DNA of 64,000 nucleotides. Source: Collinsella sp. 4_8_47FAA (GTDB lineage: Bacteria; Actinomycetota; Coriobacteriia; Coriobacteriales; Coriobacteriaceae). Numbering within the stretch: position 1 is the stretch's first letter; every line of letters begins with the position of its first letter. Of the stretch, positions 1 to 8,845 are shown in pieces. The stretch lies in assembly GCF_000763055.1 (NCBI RefSeq), contig NZ_KN214135.1:492154-556153 (forward strand), written 5' to 3'. The notes below the pieces were generated by a model. The model did not search any database. It worked only from the letters and a program-made list of their open reading frames with translations, and had not been told where the DNA came from. A program made the translations under genes and the position numbers.

Positions 1-342
1 CGCCTCGGCGCCGCCCTCGCGGTAGAGCCTGCACCAGCGCTCCAGCGGGGACTTCGACCTGATCCCGAACTCGGCCATAGCGTCGGCCTTCGCCATCCCG
101 CCGTCGACCACGGCCGACGCCGCGGCGACCCTCTGCTCGAATGTGTACCTGGATTGTTTCCCGCCCATGGACAGCAGCGCCTCGCTTCCGAACGCCCGGT
201 ATACCCACTGCCATTCTCTCACGGTCTCGCGGGGGACGGACAGGGCCTCGGCCGCCGGCTTGCAGCCGACGCCGGCGTCGAAGAGCTCGACGGCCCGCCT
301 CCTGGACTCCAGGTCGTGCTTCACCCTGAGGTCTATACTCAT
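1..342 (-). CDS. IS3-type transposase OrfA-like protein (partial)
   Basis: This frame runs off the left edge of the window, so only the first 114 codons are visible. The product is a small, basic, helix-turn-helix protein with two HTH-like segments, one around residues 10-50 (containing the stretch PAAEALSVPRETVREW) and one around residues 66-100. That arrangement is typical of the DNA-binding first ORF of IS3-family elements. The ATG at 342 follows a GGGAGG ribosome site. OrfB, with the DDE catalytic domain, would lie to the left of the window. An alternative is a stand-alone transposase-like HTH protein. The family is fairly sure; the exact IS name is not known. Confidence 0.7.
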   Translation of the reverse strand, partial: MSIDLRVKHDLESRRRAVELFDAGVGCKPAAEALSVPRETVREWQWVYRAFGSEALLSMGGKQSRYTFEQRVAAASAVVDGGMAKADAMAEFGIRSKSPLERWCRLYREGGAEA

Positions 343-348
343 GGAAAA

Positions 349-381
349 CCTCCCATTTCCCGATGTCCAAGAAATGGGAGG
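349..381 (-). promoter_or_regulatory. Hairpin that buries the transposase ribosome site
   Basis: Two perfect 11-base arms (CCTCCCATTTC and GAAATGGGAGG) are separated by 11 bases. On the minus strand the second arm contains the GGGAGG Shine-Dalgarno sequence, six bases before the ATG. Folding would pair it with CCTCCC. Hairpins of this kind are known in other insertion sequences, where they block translation from transcripts entering from outside. Such a role here is inferred. Confidence 0.55.
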
Positions 382-415
382 CAGTTCACTGTCCCCTTTG
401 TGGTGGTTTTGCTCG

Positions 416-434
416 TTAAAAGCGAAATATCGCT
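416..434 (-). terminator. Weak terminator after the flavodiiron gene
   Basis: A short palindrome (AGCGAAATATCGCT, 421-434) overlaps the stop codon region of the flavodiiron gene and is followed on the minus strand by TTTTAA. The stem is only five pairs, so this is a weak call. Confidence 0.35.
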
Positions 435-1593
435 ACTTGGAAAGCTCGTCGGCGAGGACCTCGATCTGAGCGCGCGAGGCGTCGTTGAGCGAGCCCAGCA
501 CGGTCACCTTGTTCTGCGCCAAGGTGATGTCCTTCATGCCCTCGAGCTCCTTGGCCATAACCTTGGCAGCGGTGGGCGCCCAGGAGCCGGCCTCGACGAG
601 TGCCACCGTACGGTTCTGATAGGCGTGCTCGGCAAGCGTATGGATAAAGGTGCTCATGAACGGGAAGATCTCACCCTGATAGGTGATGGAAGCGAGCACC
701 AGACGGTCGTAGCGGAACGCATCCTCAACGGCCTCGGCCATGTCGTCGCGAGCCAGGTCAAAGACGGAGACCTTCTGGCCGCGAGCCTCAAGCGCTGCGG
801 CGAGCTCCTCGACGGCAGCCTTCAGATGGCCATACACACTCGCATAGGCGATCGTGATGCCCTCGTCCTCGGGCTGATAGCTCGACCAGGTGTTATAGGT
901 GTCGAGGTAATAGCCCAGGTTCTCGGTCAGTACGGGGCCGTGGAGCGGACAGATGATCTGAATGTCCAGGTCGGCGGCCTTCTTGAGCACGGTCTGCACG
1001 AACTTGCCGAACTTACCGACGATGCCAAAGTAGTAGCGGCGAGCCTCGCAAGCCCAGCCCTCGGGATCCTCGATGTCGTTGGCGCCAAACTTGCCAAAGC
1101 CGTCGGCACTAAAGAGCACCTTGTCGGTGGACTCGTAGGAGAAGATCACCTCAGGCCAGTGAACGTTGGGGGCGCCGACAAAGGTTAGGCTGTGGCCGCC
1201 CAGGTCGAGCACATCGCCCTCTTTGACGACCATCTTGCGCTCGGGGAAGTCGGTGCCAAAGTAGTTGACCATCATGCGGAAGGCACCCATGCTGGCCACG
1301 ATCTGCGCCTGGGGATAGCGCTCCATAAAGGCAGCGATGCCGGCGGAGTGATCGGGCTCCATGTGATGAACGACCAGGTAGTCGGGCGTACGACCATCGA
1401 GCACGGCCTCGAGGTTGCCGAGCCACTCGTCGACAAAGTCAGCGTCAACCGAATCGGCGACGGCGATCTTGTCGCCCAAGATAACGTAGCTGTTGTATGC
1501 CATGCCGTTCTCGGACACATCGTACTGGCCCTCGAACAGGTCAATGTCGTGATCGTTAACGCCAATGTAGCGGATATCCTTGGTGATCTCCAT
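433..1593 (-). CDS. Flavodiiron protein (FprA-type flavoprotein)
   Basis: This 386-residue protein has the two-domain layout of class A flavodiiron proteins, which reduce oxygen to water or nitric oxide to nitrous oxide in anaerobes. The N-terminal metallo-beta-lactamase-like half carries the diiron ligands: H77, E79 and D81 in HHMEPDHSAG, then a His in NVHWPEV, an Asp in FSADGFG and a His in CPLHGP. The C-terminal flavodoxin domain from about residue 250 would bind FMN. It has no fused rubredoxin, so electrons must come from a separate partner. It is monocistronic. Cytoplasmic oxygen protection is the most likely role in a gut anaerobe. Confidence 0.93.
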   Translation of the reverse strand: MEITKDIRYIGVNDHDIDLFEGQYDVSENGMAYNSYVILGDKIAVADSVDADFVDEWLGNLEAVLDGRTPDYLVVHHMEPDHSAGIAAFMERYPQAQIVASMGAFRMMVNYFGTDFPERKMVVKEGDVLDLGGHSLTFVGAPNVHWPEVIFSYESTDKVLFSADGFGKFGANDIEDPEGWACEARRYYFGIVGKFGKFVQTVLKKAADLDIQIICPLHGPVLTENLGYYLDTYNTWSSYQPEDEGITIAYASVYGHLKAAVEELAAALEARGQKVSVFDLARDDMAEAVEDAFRYDRLVLASITYQGEIFPFMSTFIHTLAEHAYQNRTVALVEAGSWAPTAAKVMAKELEGMKDITLAQNKVTVLGSLNDASRAQIEVLADELSK

Positions 1594-1721
1594 CAGGCAA
1601 GCCTCCTAGATAGACAAAAGAGCCCGTCTATCATAGCACTCGCCTTTAGAGCCACGGCTATCTGCCAGCATCCTTATCGATTGTTATTGAGGCGGAATAT
1701 ATCGCCATTGACCTGCAAAAA

Positions 1722-2753
1722 CTATGTGCGCGGAGCTGCCGTGGTATGTCGAACGATAAGCTGGCCGGGAATACGAATGGCAACGGTTTTGTCCGTTGCC
1801 CCCGCCTTGGGAACCGCGTGCTCGAACACCTCGCGTCCACGCTGATGCAAATCGAATCGAACGGTCGTGAGCTCGTTGTGTGCCACAAAATCATCGAGCG
1901 AATCGTCGACGCCCACCACGCTCACGTCCTCGGGCACGCGCAGACCGCTATCGCGCAGCGCTGCAATCGCGCCATTTGCCATCTGGTCGTTTGCCGCGTA
2001 AATCGCCGTCATGGTGCGATCGTGCTCGGCCAGGTACCTGCCGGCCTCGTAGCCGCTGTTGGCAGACCAGTCGCCCTCGAGCGGCTCTGCCGGCTCGATG
2101 TGTTTACGCTCGAGTGCATCCTGCCAACCGGCGCGACGAAATTGCTCGTCGACCGAGAATGACGGGCCGCCAATATAGCGAATCTGCTCGTGCCCTAGCT
2201 CAAACAGGTGATCCATAAGCAATAGCGAGCAGCCGTAATGGTCGGAATCGACCGTGGTCACCCGCGGGTGCGCGTACATGGTAACGATGACCGTGCCAAT
2301 GCCCGGCAGTGGATCAAACGTCTCAAAATCGGGCGCCATGCGACTCATGCCGATAATGATGCCGTCCACCGGCAATGCGGCCATACGACGCGTGGCCTCG
2401 GCAAGCGAAAACTCCTCGGTCTTGGACATCTCGACCAGCGTGATGGCGCAATTATGCTCGCGAGCAGCGCTGGCGATGCCGTCGATCATTGAGAGGTTGC
2501 CGAACTTGGTGACATCGTTGACGCACAGGCCGACCGAATGATAACGGCCGTCGCGCAGCGAGCGACCGGCATAACTCGGACGAAAGCCGAGCTTTTGCAT
2601 AGCGGCCTGTACGCGCTGGCGCGTCTGCTCGTTAACGTTAGGCAAGCCGTTGGCGACGCGCGAAACCGTCTGCTGCGAAACGCCGGCAGCGCGGGCGACG
2701 TCGGCCATGGAGACCGGACGCGAACTGGTATCGTTGGACGGGCGCCTTGCCAC
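1722..2753 (-). CDS. LacI-family regulator R1, next to galKT
   Basis: This 343-residue protein has an N-terminal LacI helix-turn-helix (VADVARAAGVSQQTVSRV region, residues about 16-40), a hinge helix and a periplasmic-binding-protein-like sugar-sensing domain. The start is a GTG at 2753 preceded by GAAGGTG. It is divergent from galK, and three copies of an ATG-TTA-AC-GT-ACT-CAT type operator lie in the shared gap. It therefore most likely represses galKT and itself in response to a galactose derivative. The two LacI specificity residues are Gln-Gln. It closely resembles R3 at 16246-17271 in its DNA-reading helix, and the two share near-identical operators. Confidence 0.9.
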   Translation of the reverse strand: MARRPSNDTSSRPVSMADVARAAGVSQQTVSRVANGLPNVNEQTRQRVQAAMQKLGFRPSYAGRSLRDGRYHSVGLCVNDVTKFGNLSMIDGIASAAREHNCAITLVEMSKTEEFSLAEATRRMAALPVDGIIIGMSRMAPDFETFDPLPGIGTVIVTMYAHPRVTTVDSDHYGCSLLLMDHLFELGHEQIRYIGGPSFSVDEQFRRAGWQDALERKHIEPAEPLEGDWSANSGYEAGRYLAEHDRTMTAIYAANDQMANGAIAALRDSGLRVPEDVSVVGVDDSLDDFVAHNELTTVRFDLHQRGREVFEHAVPKAGATDKTVAIRIPGQLIVRHTTAAPRT

Positions 2754-2845
2754 AGGATCACCTTCACCCTTGCGAGATCTGAATAGCGTGAATGCCGGCC
2801 CGGGCAGAAATACATCCCGCGCCGAGGCCCGCTATCGTCGGACGC

Positions 2846-3052
2846 ATGTTAACGTACTCTACTTTTTCTATCTGCATCTCTTCTGCTTTATAAGTCCATA
2901 CGGCAGTACCGTTCACGGCTGAATTTCTACCGATTACCAGATTCTCAAAAAGTGACAAGCGATGTGTTATGAGTACGTTAACATAGCCCGTAACGTGCGG
3001 TATTGTGAACACTTGGTTCATGCCGCTTCAAGTTGTTAACGTACTCATAACG
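2846..3052. promoter_or_regulatory. galK/R1 divergent control region with three LacI operators
   Basis: Three copies of one operator are visible. ATGTTAACGTACTC lies at 2846-2859, the full inverted form TTATGAGTACGTTAACATA at 2967-2985, and TTGTTAACGTACTCATAACG at 3033-3052. Between the first two is the recurrent box ACCGTTCACGG at 2908-2918. The sites sit between R1 (minus) and galK (plus), with the last one 40 bases before the galK ATG. Three sites about 66 and 123 bases apart would allow looping by a LacI tetramer or cooperative dimers, but this is inference. Confidence 0.7.
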
Positions 3053-3091
3053 ACGCAAAACCCACCCGTGCGCGCCAAGGAAAGGACTCCC

Positions 3092-4297
3092 ATGACCACC
3101 CCCGACGAAAAGACATTCGCCACGCTCACCAAACTGTTTGAGGAGGAGTTTGGCCCCATCGGCGACCGCCAGGTGCTCTATGTGCACGCGCCCGGCCGTT
3201 CCGAGATCAGTGGCAACCACACCGACCACGAGGGCGGCCACGTTATCGCCGGCTCGCTCGATGTCGCCGTCGACGGCATCGCCGTGGCAACCGATTCCAA
3301 CAAGGTTCGCGTAGCCGACGAGGGCTATCCCACGTTTGAAATCGCGCTCGACACGCTAGACGTTCAGGAGTCCGAGAAGGGCACGTCCGCGAGCCTCGTC
3401 CGCGGCATGGCCCACGAAATCGCTGCTCTGGGCGTTGAGCCCCAGGGCTTCGACTTTGCCTTCACCTGCTCCGTCCCCTCGGGCGGCGGTCTTTCGAGCT
3501 CCGCTGCTGTCGAGGCGGCATACGGTCGCGCCATGGAGACGCTCTGGGACGCACCCGCCATCGAGCCCGTCGCGCTCGCCCAGATGAGCCAGCGCACCGA
3601 GAACAACTATTACGGCAAGCCCTGCGGTCTGATGGACCAGGCCGCCGTTTGCTTGGGCGGCCTCGCCTACATGGACTTTGAGGATCAGGCTCAGCCTAAA
3701 ACCCAGAAGCTCGAGCTCAACTTTGAGGATCACGGTTATGCGCTCGTGCTCGTTAAGGTCGGTGCCGACCACGTGGCCGCCACCGACGACTACGCCGCCG
3801 TTCCGCGCGAGATGCAGGACGTCGCTGCCGAGTTTGGCAAGGCACGCCTGTGCGAGGTAAACGTGGCGGACTTTGACGCCAAGCTCCCCGAGCTGCGCGC
3901 CAAGCTGGGCGACCGTGCCTGCCTGCGCGCCGTTCACTACTGGTACGAGAACGGCCTGGTCGATAAGCGCTGGGCGGCCCTAAACGCCGGCGACATTGAC
4001 CAGTTCCTGGTTCTGACGCGCGAGTCCGGCGCCAGCTCCGCCATGTACCTGCAGAATGTTGTTGCCAAACTGGGTGCCGAGCAGCCTTCCATGTACGCAC
4101 TTGCTCTTGCCGAGCATGTGCTCGACGGCCGTGGCGCCGTTCGTATTCACGGCGGCGGCTTTGGCGGTACCATCCAGGCCTTCGTGCCGCTCGATCTGGT
4201 CGACACCTTCATTGCCAAGATGAACGGCTGGCTGGGCGAGGGCTCTGCCCGTCACTACGCCATCTCTGACAAGGGGGCTTACGCGGCATGGCTGTAA
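3092..4297 (+). CDS. galK: Galactokinase
   Basis: This 401-residue GHMP kinase phosphorylates galactose to galactose-1-phosphate in the Leloir pathway. It shows the galactokinase signature SEISGNHTDHEGG (residues about 37-49), the ATP-binding glycine-serine loop PSGGGLSSSAA (129-139), and the C-terminal motif IHGGGFGGT. The start at 3092 is chosen because GAAAGG lies just upstream. The frame stays open 29 codons further, to 3005, but that extension would cover an operator. The stop codon overlaps the galT start region, so the two genes are translationally coupled. Confidence 0.95.
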   Translation: MTTPDEKTFATLTKLFEEEFGPIGDRQVLYVHAPGRSEISGNHTDHEGGHVIAGSLDVAVDGIAVATDSNKVRVADEGYPTFEIALDTLDVQESEKGTSASLVRGMAHEIAALGVEPQGFDFAFTCSVPSGGGLSSSAAVEAAYGRAMETLWDAPAIEPVALAQMSQRTENNYYGKPCGLMDQAAVCLGGLAYMDFEDQAQPKTQKLELNFEDHGYALVLVKVGADHVAATDDYAAVPREMQDVAAEFGKARLCEVNVADFDAKLPELRAKLGDRACLRAVHYWYENGLVDKRWAALNAGDIDQFLVLTRESGASSAMYLQNVVAKLGAEQPSMYALALAEHVLDGRGAVRIHGGGFGGTIQAFVPLDLVDTFIAKMNGWLGEGSARHYAISDKGAYAAWL

Positions 4298-5916
4298 TGA
4301 CTGATGTGCGCGAGGCCGCGCAGGGCCTCATCGAATATGCCATCCACCGATCGATGATCGGACAGGACGATCGCATCTGGGCATACAACACCATTCTGGA
4401 GTGCATCGGCTCCACGGGCCCCGCACTCGACATGACCTGGGCGCTCAAGACCGAGAAGATTTCGCTCGTGCACCCCGATACACTCCCCGACTTTGACCTG
4501 GAGGGCACGCTTGCCGCGCTTGCCGAGGCCGCCGTTGCCAACGGTGCTGCCGAGGACACGGTGTCGGGCCGCGACCGCATCGCAATGCGCATCATGGGCG
4601 CGCTCATGCCAAGGCCTTCGGTTGTAAACGAAGAGTTCAACGGCCGCATGGGCGTCAACGAGCCCCGCGCCGCGACCGACTGGTTCTACGGCCTGTGCTG
4701 CGATGCCGGTTACGTGCGCCGCGCCGCCATCGCGCGCAACATCAAATGGAGCACCCCCACCAACTGGGGCGATCTTGAGATCACCATCAACCTGTCCAAG
4801 CCCGAGAAGGACCCGCGCGATATCGCCGCGGCAGGTGCAGCCAAGAACACGGGCGAGAAGTATCCCGCCTGTCAGCTGTGCATCGAAAACGAGGGCTATC
4901 CCGGACGCTCCGCTGCAGCCGACGGCGGCGCCCATCCCGCCCGCCAGAATCTGCGCGTTATCCCCATTAAGCTCGACGGCGAGCGCTGGGGCTTCCAGTA
5001 CAGCCCGTACGCGTACTTTAACGAGCACTGCATTGCCATGAGCTCCGAACATCGTCCGATGCACGTCGACCGCAAGGGGCTGACCTGCCTGCTCGATTTT
5101 GTGGACCTGTTCCCGCACTACTTTATTGGCTCCAACGCCGACCTGCCCATCGTGGGCGGCTCGATTCTGTCACACGACCACTTCCAGGGTGGCGCACACG
5201 AGTTCCCCATGATGCATGCCACCGAAGTCTCGCAGTTTAACGTGCCCGGCTTTGACCAGGTCAGCGGTACCGTGTTGCAGTGGCCGCTTTCGGTGCTGCG
5301 GCTGCGCTCGCACGACCGCGCCCAGCTGCTCGACGCCGCCGAGAAGATTATCCTCGCCTGGCGCGAGTGGACCGATGAGTCGGTGGGCGTCATCGCGCAC
5401 ACAGCCGACGGCGTGGCGCACAACACCGTGACGCCCGTCATCCGCCGCGTCGACTCCCGCGGCAATGCCGGCGGCGAAATCTACGAGGCCTACCTGGCGC
5501 TTCGCTGCAACATCACGACCGACGAGCATCCGCTGGGCGTATTCCACCCGCATGCTGAGTACCACCATATTAAGAAGGAGAACATCGGCCTGATCGAGGT
5601 CATGGGCCTGGCCATTTTGCCGCCGCGCTTGGTTCCCGAGCTCGGCGCTGTCCGCGAGCACTTGCTGGCGGCCAAGGCCGATGCCAGCTACGACCTTGCT
5701 GGCGCGCTCGAGGGCGACGACCTTTGCCGCAGCCACGCCGCATGGGCCAAGGACGTCTTTGCCCGCCGCGCCGACGAGCTTACGGCCGACAACGCCATCG
5801 ACATCCTGCACGAAGAGGTCGGCGTGGTGTTTGGCCACGTGCTCGACAACGCCGGCGTCTTTAAGTGGGACGAAGCCGGCCGCGCCGCCCAGCAGCGCTT
5901 TATCGACTCGCTATAG
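4288..5916 (+). CDS. galT: Galactose-1-phosphate uridylyltransferase, class II
   Basis: This 542-residue protein belongs to the long GalT family of Gram-positive bacteria, not the short HPHPQ-type enzymes. It exchanges UMP between UDP-glucose and galactose-1-phosphate. A family hallmark is SHDHFQGGAHEF at about residue 295. The start overlaps galK: either ATG 4288 or ATG 4297, which forms a TAATG overlap with the galK stop. No UDP-glucose 4-epimerase gene is in the window, so the Leloir cycle must be completed elsewhere. A strong terminator follows. Confidence 0.94.
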   Translation: MAVMTDVREAAQGLIEYAIHRSMIGQDDRIWAYNTILECIGSTGPALDMTWALKTEKISLVHPDTLPDFDLEGTLAALAEAAVANGAAEDTVSGRDRIAMRIMGALMPRPSVVNEEFNGRMGVNEPRAATDWFYGLCCDAGYVRRAAIARNIKWSTPTNWGDLEITINLSKPEKDPRDIAAAGAAKNTGEKYPACQLCIENEGYPGRSAAADGGAHPARQNLRVIPIKLDGERWGFQYSPYAYFNEHCIAMSSEHRPMHVDRKGLTCLLDFVDLFPHYFIGSNADLPIVGGSILSHDHFQGGAHEFPMMHATEVSQFNVPGFDQVSGTVLQWPLSVLRLRSHDRAQLLDAAEKIILAWREWTDESVGVIAHTADGVAHNTVTPVIRRVDSRGNAGGEIYEAYLALRCNITTDEHPLGVFHPHAEYHHIKKENIGLIEVMGLAILPPRLVPELGAVREHLLAAKADASYDLAGALEGDDLCRSHAAWAKDVFARRADELTADNAIDILHEEVGVVFGHVLDNAGVFKWDEAGRAAQQRFIDSL

Positions 5917-5970
5917 AGCACGGGCCCGAACGTTCAACAGCAGCCCGCACGACATAGCCACCTACACGAC

Positions 5971-6012
5971 AACGGCGCCCGCCGGCAACATCGCCGACGG
6001 GCGCCGTTTTTG
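5971..6012 (+). terminator. Terminator of galKT
   Basis: A GC-rich inverted repeat (CGGCGCCCGCCGGC paired with GCCGACGGGCGCCG) is followed by TTTTT. It sits 55 bases after the galT stop codon. Confidence 0.85.
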
Positions 6013-6015
6013 AGT

Positions 6016-6086
6016 GTAGTCATTGGGATCATTCTTAAGGGGCGTTCTTAAACGACTAGTCATTAAAGAGCGTCCCCAATGACTAC
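6016..6086. repeat. Intergenic palindrome, X type
   Basis: Outer arms GTAGTCATTGGG and CCCAATGACTAC enclose a core with GGGGCGTTCTTAAA and CTAGTCATT. The same words (TAGTCATTGGGGACGTTCTT and AATGACTAG) recur at 54400-54430. It lies in the convergent gap between galT and lacC1 and looks like a dispersed REP-type element. Confidence 0.6.
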
Positions 6087-6126
6087 TTGCGACCAAGGCA
6101 ACGCCGGTGTCTTGGCAACGACAGCG

Positions 6127-6225
6127 AAAACGCCCCTAAGCGAGCAAGGTGACGTGAAAGAGGAGGGCATTGACCTTTTGGTCATGCCCGACGATTGAAC
6201 GTCAGATTGCCGCTTAGGGACGTTT
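6127..6225. repeat. Second intergenic palindrome in the galT-lacC1 gap
   Basis: Outer arms AACGCCCCTAAGCG and CGCTTAGGGACGTT enclose an inner hairpin GGGCATTGACC-TTTT-GGTCATGCCC. The arm word CCTAAG / CTTAGGGACGTT resembles the Y-type elements at 54433 and 56884. No coding frame is supported in this gap. Confidence 0.5.
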
Positions 6226-6238
6226 GCAGCGTCGCGCC

Positions 6239-6266
6239 GTTACGCGGTTTGATAAAACCGCGTAAC
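6239..6266 (-). terminator. Hairpin at the end of the lacABXC operon
   Basis: A perfect 12-base stem (GTTACGCGGTTT and its complement) with a four-base loop begins two bases after the lacC1 stop codon. It lacks a long T-run, so it may stabilise the 3' end as much as end transcription. Confidence 0.5.
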
Positions 6267-6267
6267 C

Positions 6268-7203
6268 CTACAGTTCAGTCACGACAACACTGTTGTAGAC
6301 CTCGTCCCAGCGGTCCATGACCAGGTGGCCGGTCTTGGGATCCATGGCGTTGAGCTTGCCGCAGGTATTGGCGGTCTTGAGCACCGTGACGTCGTCGGCG
6401 CCGGCAGCAATGGCATGCGCAAAGCCGGCGATGGTCGAGTCACCGGAACCCGTCGCGTTCACAGCCGCAATCGCGGGCGTCTTGGCGCGGAACGCGCGAC
6501 CCTCATGGAAGCCCACCGAACCGGCAGCGCCCATCGAAACGACAACCCAGGGAATACCGGCAAAGCGGCCATCGGCGGCGAGCGCCTCGCGCAGGGCATC
6601 GACATCATCAGTCGTAAAGGACGTACCCAGCAGGCCGTTAATCTCGGTCAGGTTGGGCTTTACGAGCTCAGGCTTAGCGTCGGACTCCAGCGCGGCCTCC
6701 AGCGATGCACCCGAGGTGTCGAGCAGCACCTTGGCGCCCGCCTCCTCGGCGATCTTGACGAGCTCGGCATAGTAGCCGGCATCGACGCCGCGCGGCAGCG
6801 AGCCCGAAAGCGTCACAACGTCCGCCTTCGCTGCAAGCTCGGCGAACTTGACCGTAAAGGCCTCGAGCTCGGCCGGGGCGATCTGCGGGCCGCTCTCCAA
6901 AAGCTCGGTCTGATTGCCCTCGTGCAGGATATTCAGGCAAATGCGCGTCTCACCGGCGATGGGCACAAAGTCGTTCTTAACGCCGTCGGCATCCATAAGC
7001 TCAGCCATATAGGCACCCATGTGGCCGCCGAGCAGGCCAGTCGCGAGCACGTCGTCGCCCAGCTGCAGCAGCACGCGGCTCACGTTGAGGCCCTTGCCGC
7101 CAGCGGTCTTTTCGGGCGTCACACGGTTAACATCGTCGATGATCAGCTTGTCGAGCTGATAGCGCGTATCGATCGACGGGTTCATGGTAACGGTCAGAAT
7201 CAT
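6268..7203 (-). CDS. lacC: Tagatose-6-phosphate kinase (copy 1)
   Basis: This 311-residue PfkB-family sugar kinase converts tagatose-6-phosphate to tagatose-1,6-bisphosphate. It has the N-terminal TVTMNPSIDTRY motif, the GGKGLNVSRVL signature near residue 37, and the C-terminal NATGSGDSTIAGFAHA motif with the catalytic Asp. The start at 7203 follows AGGAGTTCAAC; an upstream ATG at 7245 has no better site. It is the last gene of the lacA-lacB-lacX-lacC operon. A close relative could be 1-phosphofructokinase, but the lac neighbours favour LacC. A second copy is at 30444-31379. Confidence 0.88.
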   Translation of the reverse strand: MILTVTMNPSIDTRYQLDKLIIDDVNRVTPEKTAGGKGLNVSRVLLQLGDDVLATGLLGGHMGAYMAELMDADGVKNDFVPIAGETRICLNILHEGNQTELLESGPQIAPAELEAFTVKFAELAAKADVVTLSGSLPRGVDAGYYAELVKIAEEAGAKVLLDTSGASLEAALESDAKPELVKPNLTEINGLLGTSFTTDDVDALREALAADGRFAGIPWVVVSMGAAGSVGFHEGRAFRAKTPAIAAVNATGSGDSTIAGFAHAIAAGADDVTVLKTANTCGKLNAMDPKTGHLVMDRWDEVYNSVVVTEL

Positions 7204-7256
7204 GTTGAACTCCTGTTCCGGGGCGGCATGGCCCACCCCAAACATACGATAGCTCG

Positions 7257-8138
7257 TTAAAGGGTCTCGATCTCAAAGCCGCGGGTGACGGTCTCCCCCG
7301 GCTTGGCAACCAGGCAGCCACGCTTGTGCTCCAGAATATCGTCCTCGTCGGAGCAGGTGGACAGACCACCCCACGGTTCCACGGCCACAAAGTCGCCCTC
7401 GGGCTTGCTCCACACAATCAGGTATGGCATATCGGGGAACGTCAGGCGCACGCCCTTGTCCTCGGTTTTCTTGGTCAGCGTAACCACGCGGCTCTCGAGC
7501 ACGTCGAAGATGGTCTCCGCGAAGTCGAAGAGTTCGTGGGTCAGCGGCAGGTTCTGGCCGATCATGGGGTTCTTGCTGCGATGCTCAACATCAATCAGGC
7601 CCGTCGAGGGAACGGCAGTACAGAGCTCGGCGGCCTCACGCTGCTCAAAACGGAGCTCGTAGTCGTCATAGGACTCGCCCTCGTCAAGCGGGCACTTAAA
7701 GCCGGGGTGACCGCCCACAAAGAACGGCATGTCCTCGGTGCCCTCATTGGTCACCTCGTACGACACGGCCACCTTTTCCGAATCGATCGTGTAACGAGCA
7801 ACAATCTTAAACGGATACGGGTACTGCTCGAGCAACTCGGCATGGTCGGCAGAGCTTAGGCTCAGCGCAACCATGTTGTCGCTCTGCTCCTCGAGCTTCC
7901 ACTCCTGTTTGCGCGCAAAGCCGTGGCGGGCGAGCTTGACCTCGCGGCCGCCCATGGTCATTGCGTGACCGTCGCGAAGGCCGCCGCAAATCGGAAAGCA
8001 AATAGGTGCCTGGCCCGACCAGACCGAGGGATCGCCCTGCCACAGGTACTCGCGACCGTTGGCTTTAATCGAAGTGAACGATCCGCCAGCCGTGCTCAGT
8101 GCCACGCGAATCAAACCGTTATCAAGAACAAACTCCAT
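7257..8138 (-). CDS. lacX: LacX-like aldose 1-epimerase family protein (copy 1)
   Basis: This 293-residue protein belongs to the galactose mutarotase-like superfamily and resembles LacX, found in lactococcal and streptococcal lac operons. Visible family features include the N-terminal ALSTAGGSFTSI strand, the SGQAPICFPICGGLRDG segment and GGHPGF in the middle. It lies between lacB and lacC in one operon. Its substrate is not proven; a hexose-6-phosphate anomer such as galactose-6-phosphate is a reasonable guess. A paralogue at 31439-32320 sits beside the second lacC, so the lacX-lacC pair appears to have been duplicated as a unit. Confidence 0.85.
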   Translation of the reverse strand: MEFVLDNGLIRVALSTAGGSFTSIKANGREYLWQGDPSVWSGQAPICFPICGGLRDGHAMTMGGREVKLARHGFARKQEWKLEEQSDNMVALSLSSADHAELLEQYPYPFKIVARYTIDSEKVAVSYEVTNEGTEDMPFFVGGHPGFKCPLDEGESYDDYELRFEQREAAELCTAVPSTGLIDVEHRSKNPMIGQNLPLTHELFDFAETIFDVLESRVVTLTKKTEDKGVRLTFPDMPYLIVWSKPEGDFVAVEPWGGLSTCSDEDDILEHKRGCLVAKPGETVTRGFEIETL

Positions 8139-8257
8139 AGGAGCCTTCCCTTTCTTACGACAGCCCGCTGGGCCAATTGGGCTGATAGAAAACCGGCCCG
8201 CGCCCCATCACAGAAACGCGAGCCGTCAACGGACTAGTTAATTACGCCGGATACCCG

Positions 8258-8782
8258 CTAATCGTGGTATTCGCCGCGGTCCCACTTCTCGAGGAACTCG
8301 TCAAAGAAGTGCGGGTCAGCCTGAGCCTCGGCGTCAGCCTTGTTGCAGGCATCGATCTTGGCAATCAGGGCATCGTGCTCGGGAGTCTTCTCGTAGGGCT
8401 CCTCCAGGAAAGCAAGCATGATGTCGGCCATCAGGAACTCGCCGGTGATCTTGCCGCCAAAGCCCACGATGTTGGCGTTGAGCTCGCGACGGGCATACAG
8501 GGCAGAGGTCATGTCGCGGACCAGAGCGCAGCGAGCGCCGGGAACCTTGTTGACGGCGTTGGTGATGCCGATGCCGGTGCCGCACAGGGCCACGCCAAAG
8601 TCGGCCTTGCCGCTGGCAACAGCCTCGCCCACGGCCTTACCGTAGATGGGATAGTGCGTACGGGTGTGGCTGTAGGTGCCGCAGTCGAGCACCTTGTAGC
8701 CAGCCTGCTCCAGGCGGTCGGCCAGATAGATCTTCTCGTCCGTAACGATATGGTCGCAACCGATTGCGATGGTCTTCTTCAT
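8258..8782 (-). CDS. lacB: Galactose-6-phosphate isomerase subunit LacB
   Basis: This 174-residue RpiB/LacAB-family protein has the N-terminal IAIGCDH strand with the family Asp, the [20 protein letters not shown] loop (a Cys-Gly-Thr-Gly catalytic loop), and the conserved RREL/N region. The LacA-LacB heteromer converts galactose-6-phosphate to tagatose-6-phosphate. LacB keeps the catalytic Cys, which LacA lacks, as known for this family. It starts at an ATG with AAAGGACG upstream and follows lacA by 63 bases. Confidence 0.93.
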   Translation of the reverse strand: MKKTIAIGCDHIVTDEKIYLADRLEQAGYKVLDCGTYSHTRTHYPIYGKAVGEAVASGKADFGVALCGTGIGITNAVNKVPGARCALVRDMTSALYARRELNANIVGFGGKITGEFLMADIMLAFLEEPYEKTPEHDALIAKIDACNKADAEAQADPHFFDEFLEKWDRGEYHD

Positions 8783-8845
8783 CAGAACGTCCTTTCGTCT
8801 GAATTCACAAGTTGAGGTAGAAGTTCGAGTTCTCGGTGGCTCTCG

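Larger units (their letters stand above)
1..395 (-). mobile_element. Edge of an IS3-type insertion sequence
   Basis: The transposase-like frame reads inward from a short non-coding end that lies 40-50 bases before the flavodiiron gene stop codon. The outer end, read on the minus strand, passes through GGGGACAGTGAACTGCC, which has the look of an IS3-type terminal repeat. The right boundary near 385-395 is an estimate, because the other terminal repeat and the target duplication are outside the window. Confidence 0.5.

Noticed and set aside
6268-7203. Naming lacC1 as 1-phosphofructokinase (fruK)
   Set aside because: The PfkB fold does not separate them, but the lacA-lacB-lacX operon and the absence of fructose PTS genes favour tagatose-6-phosphate kinase.
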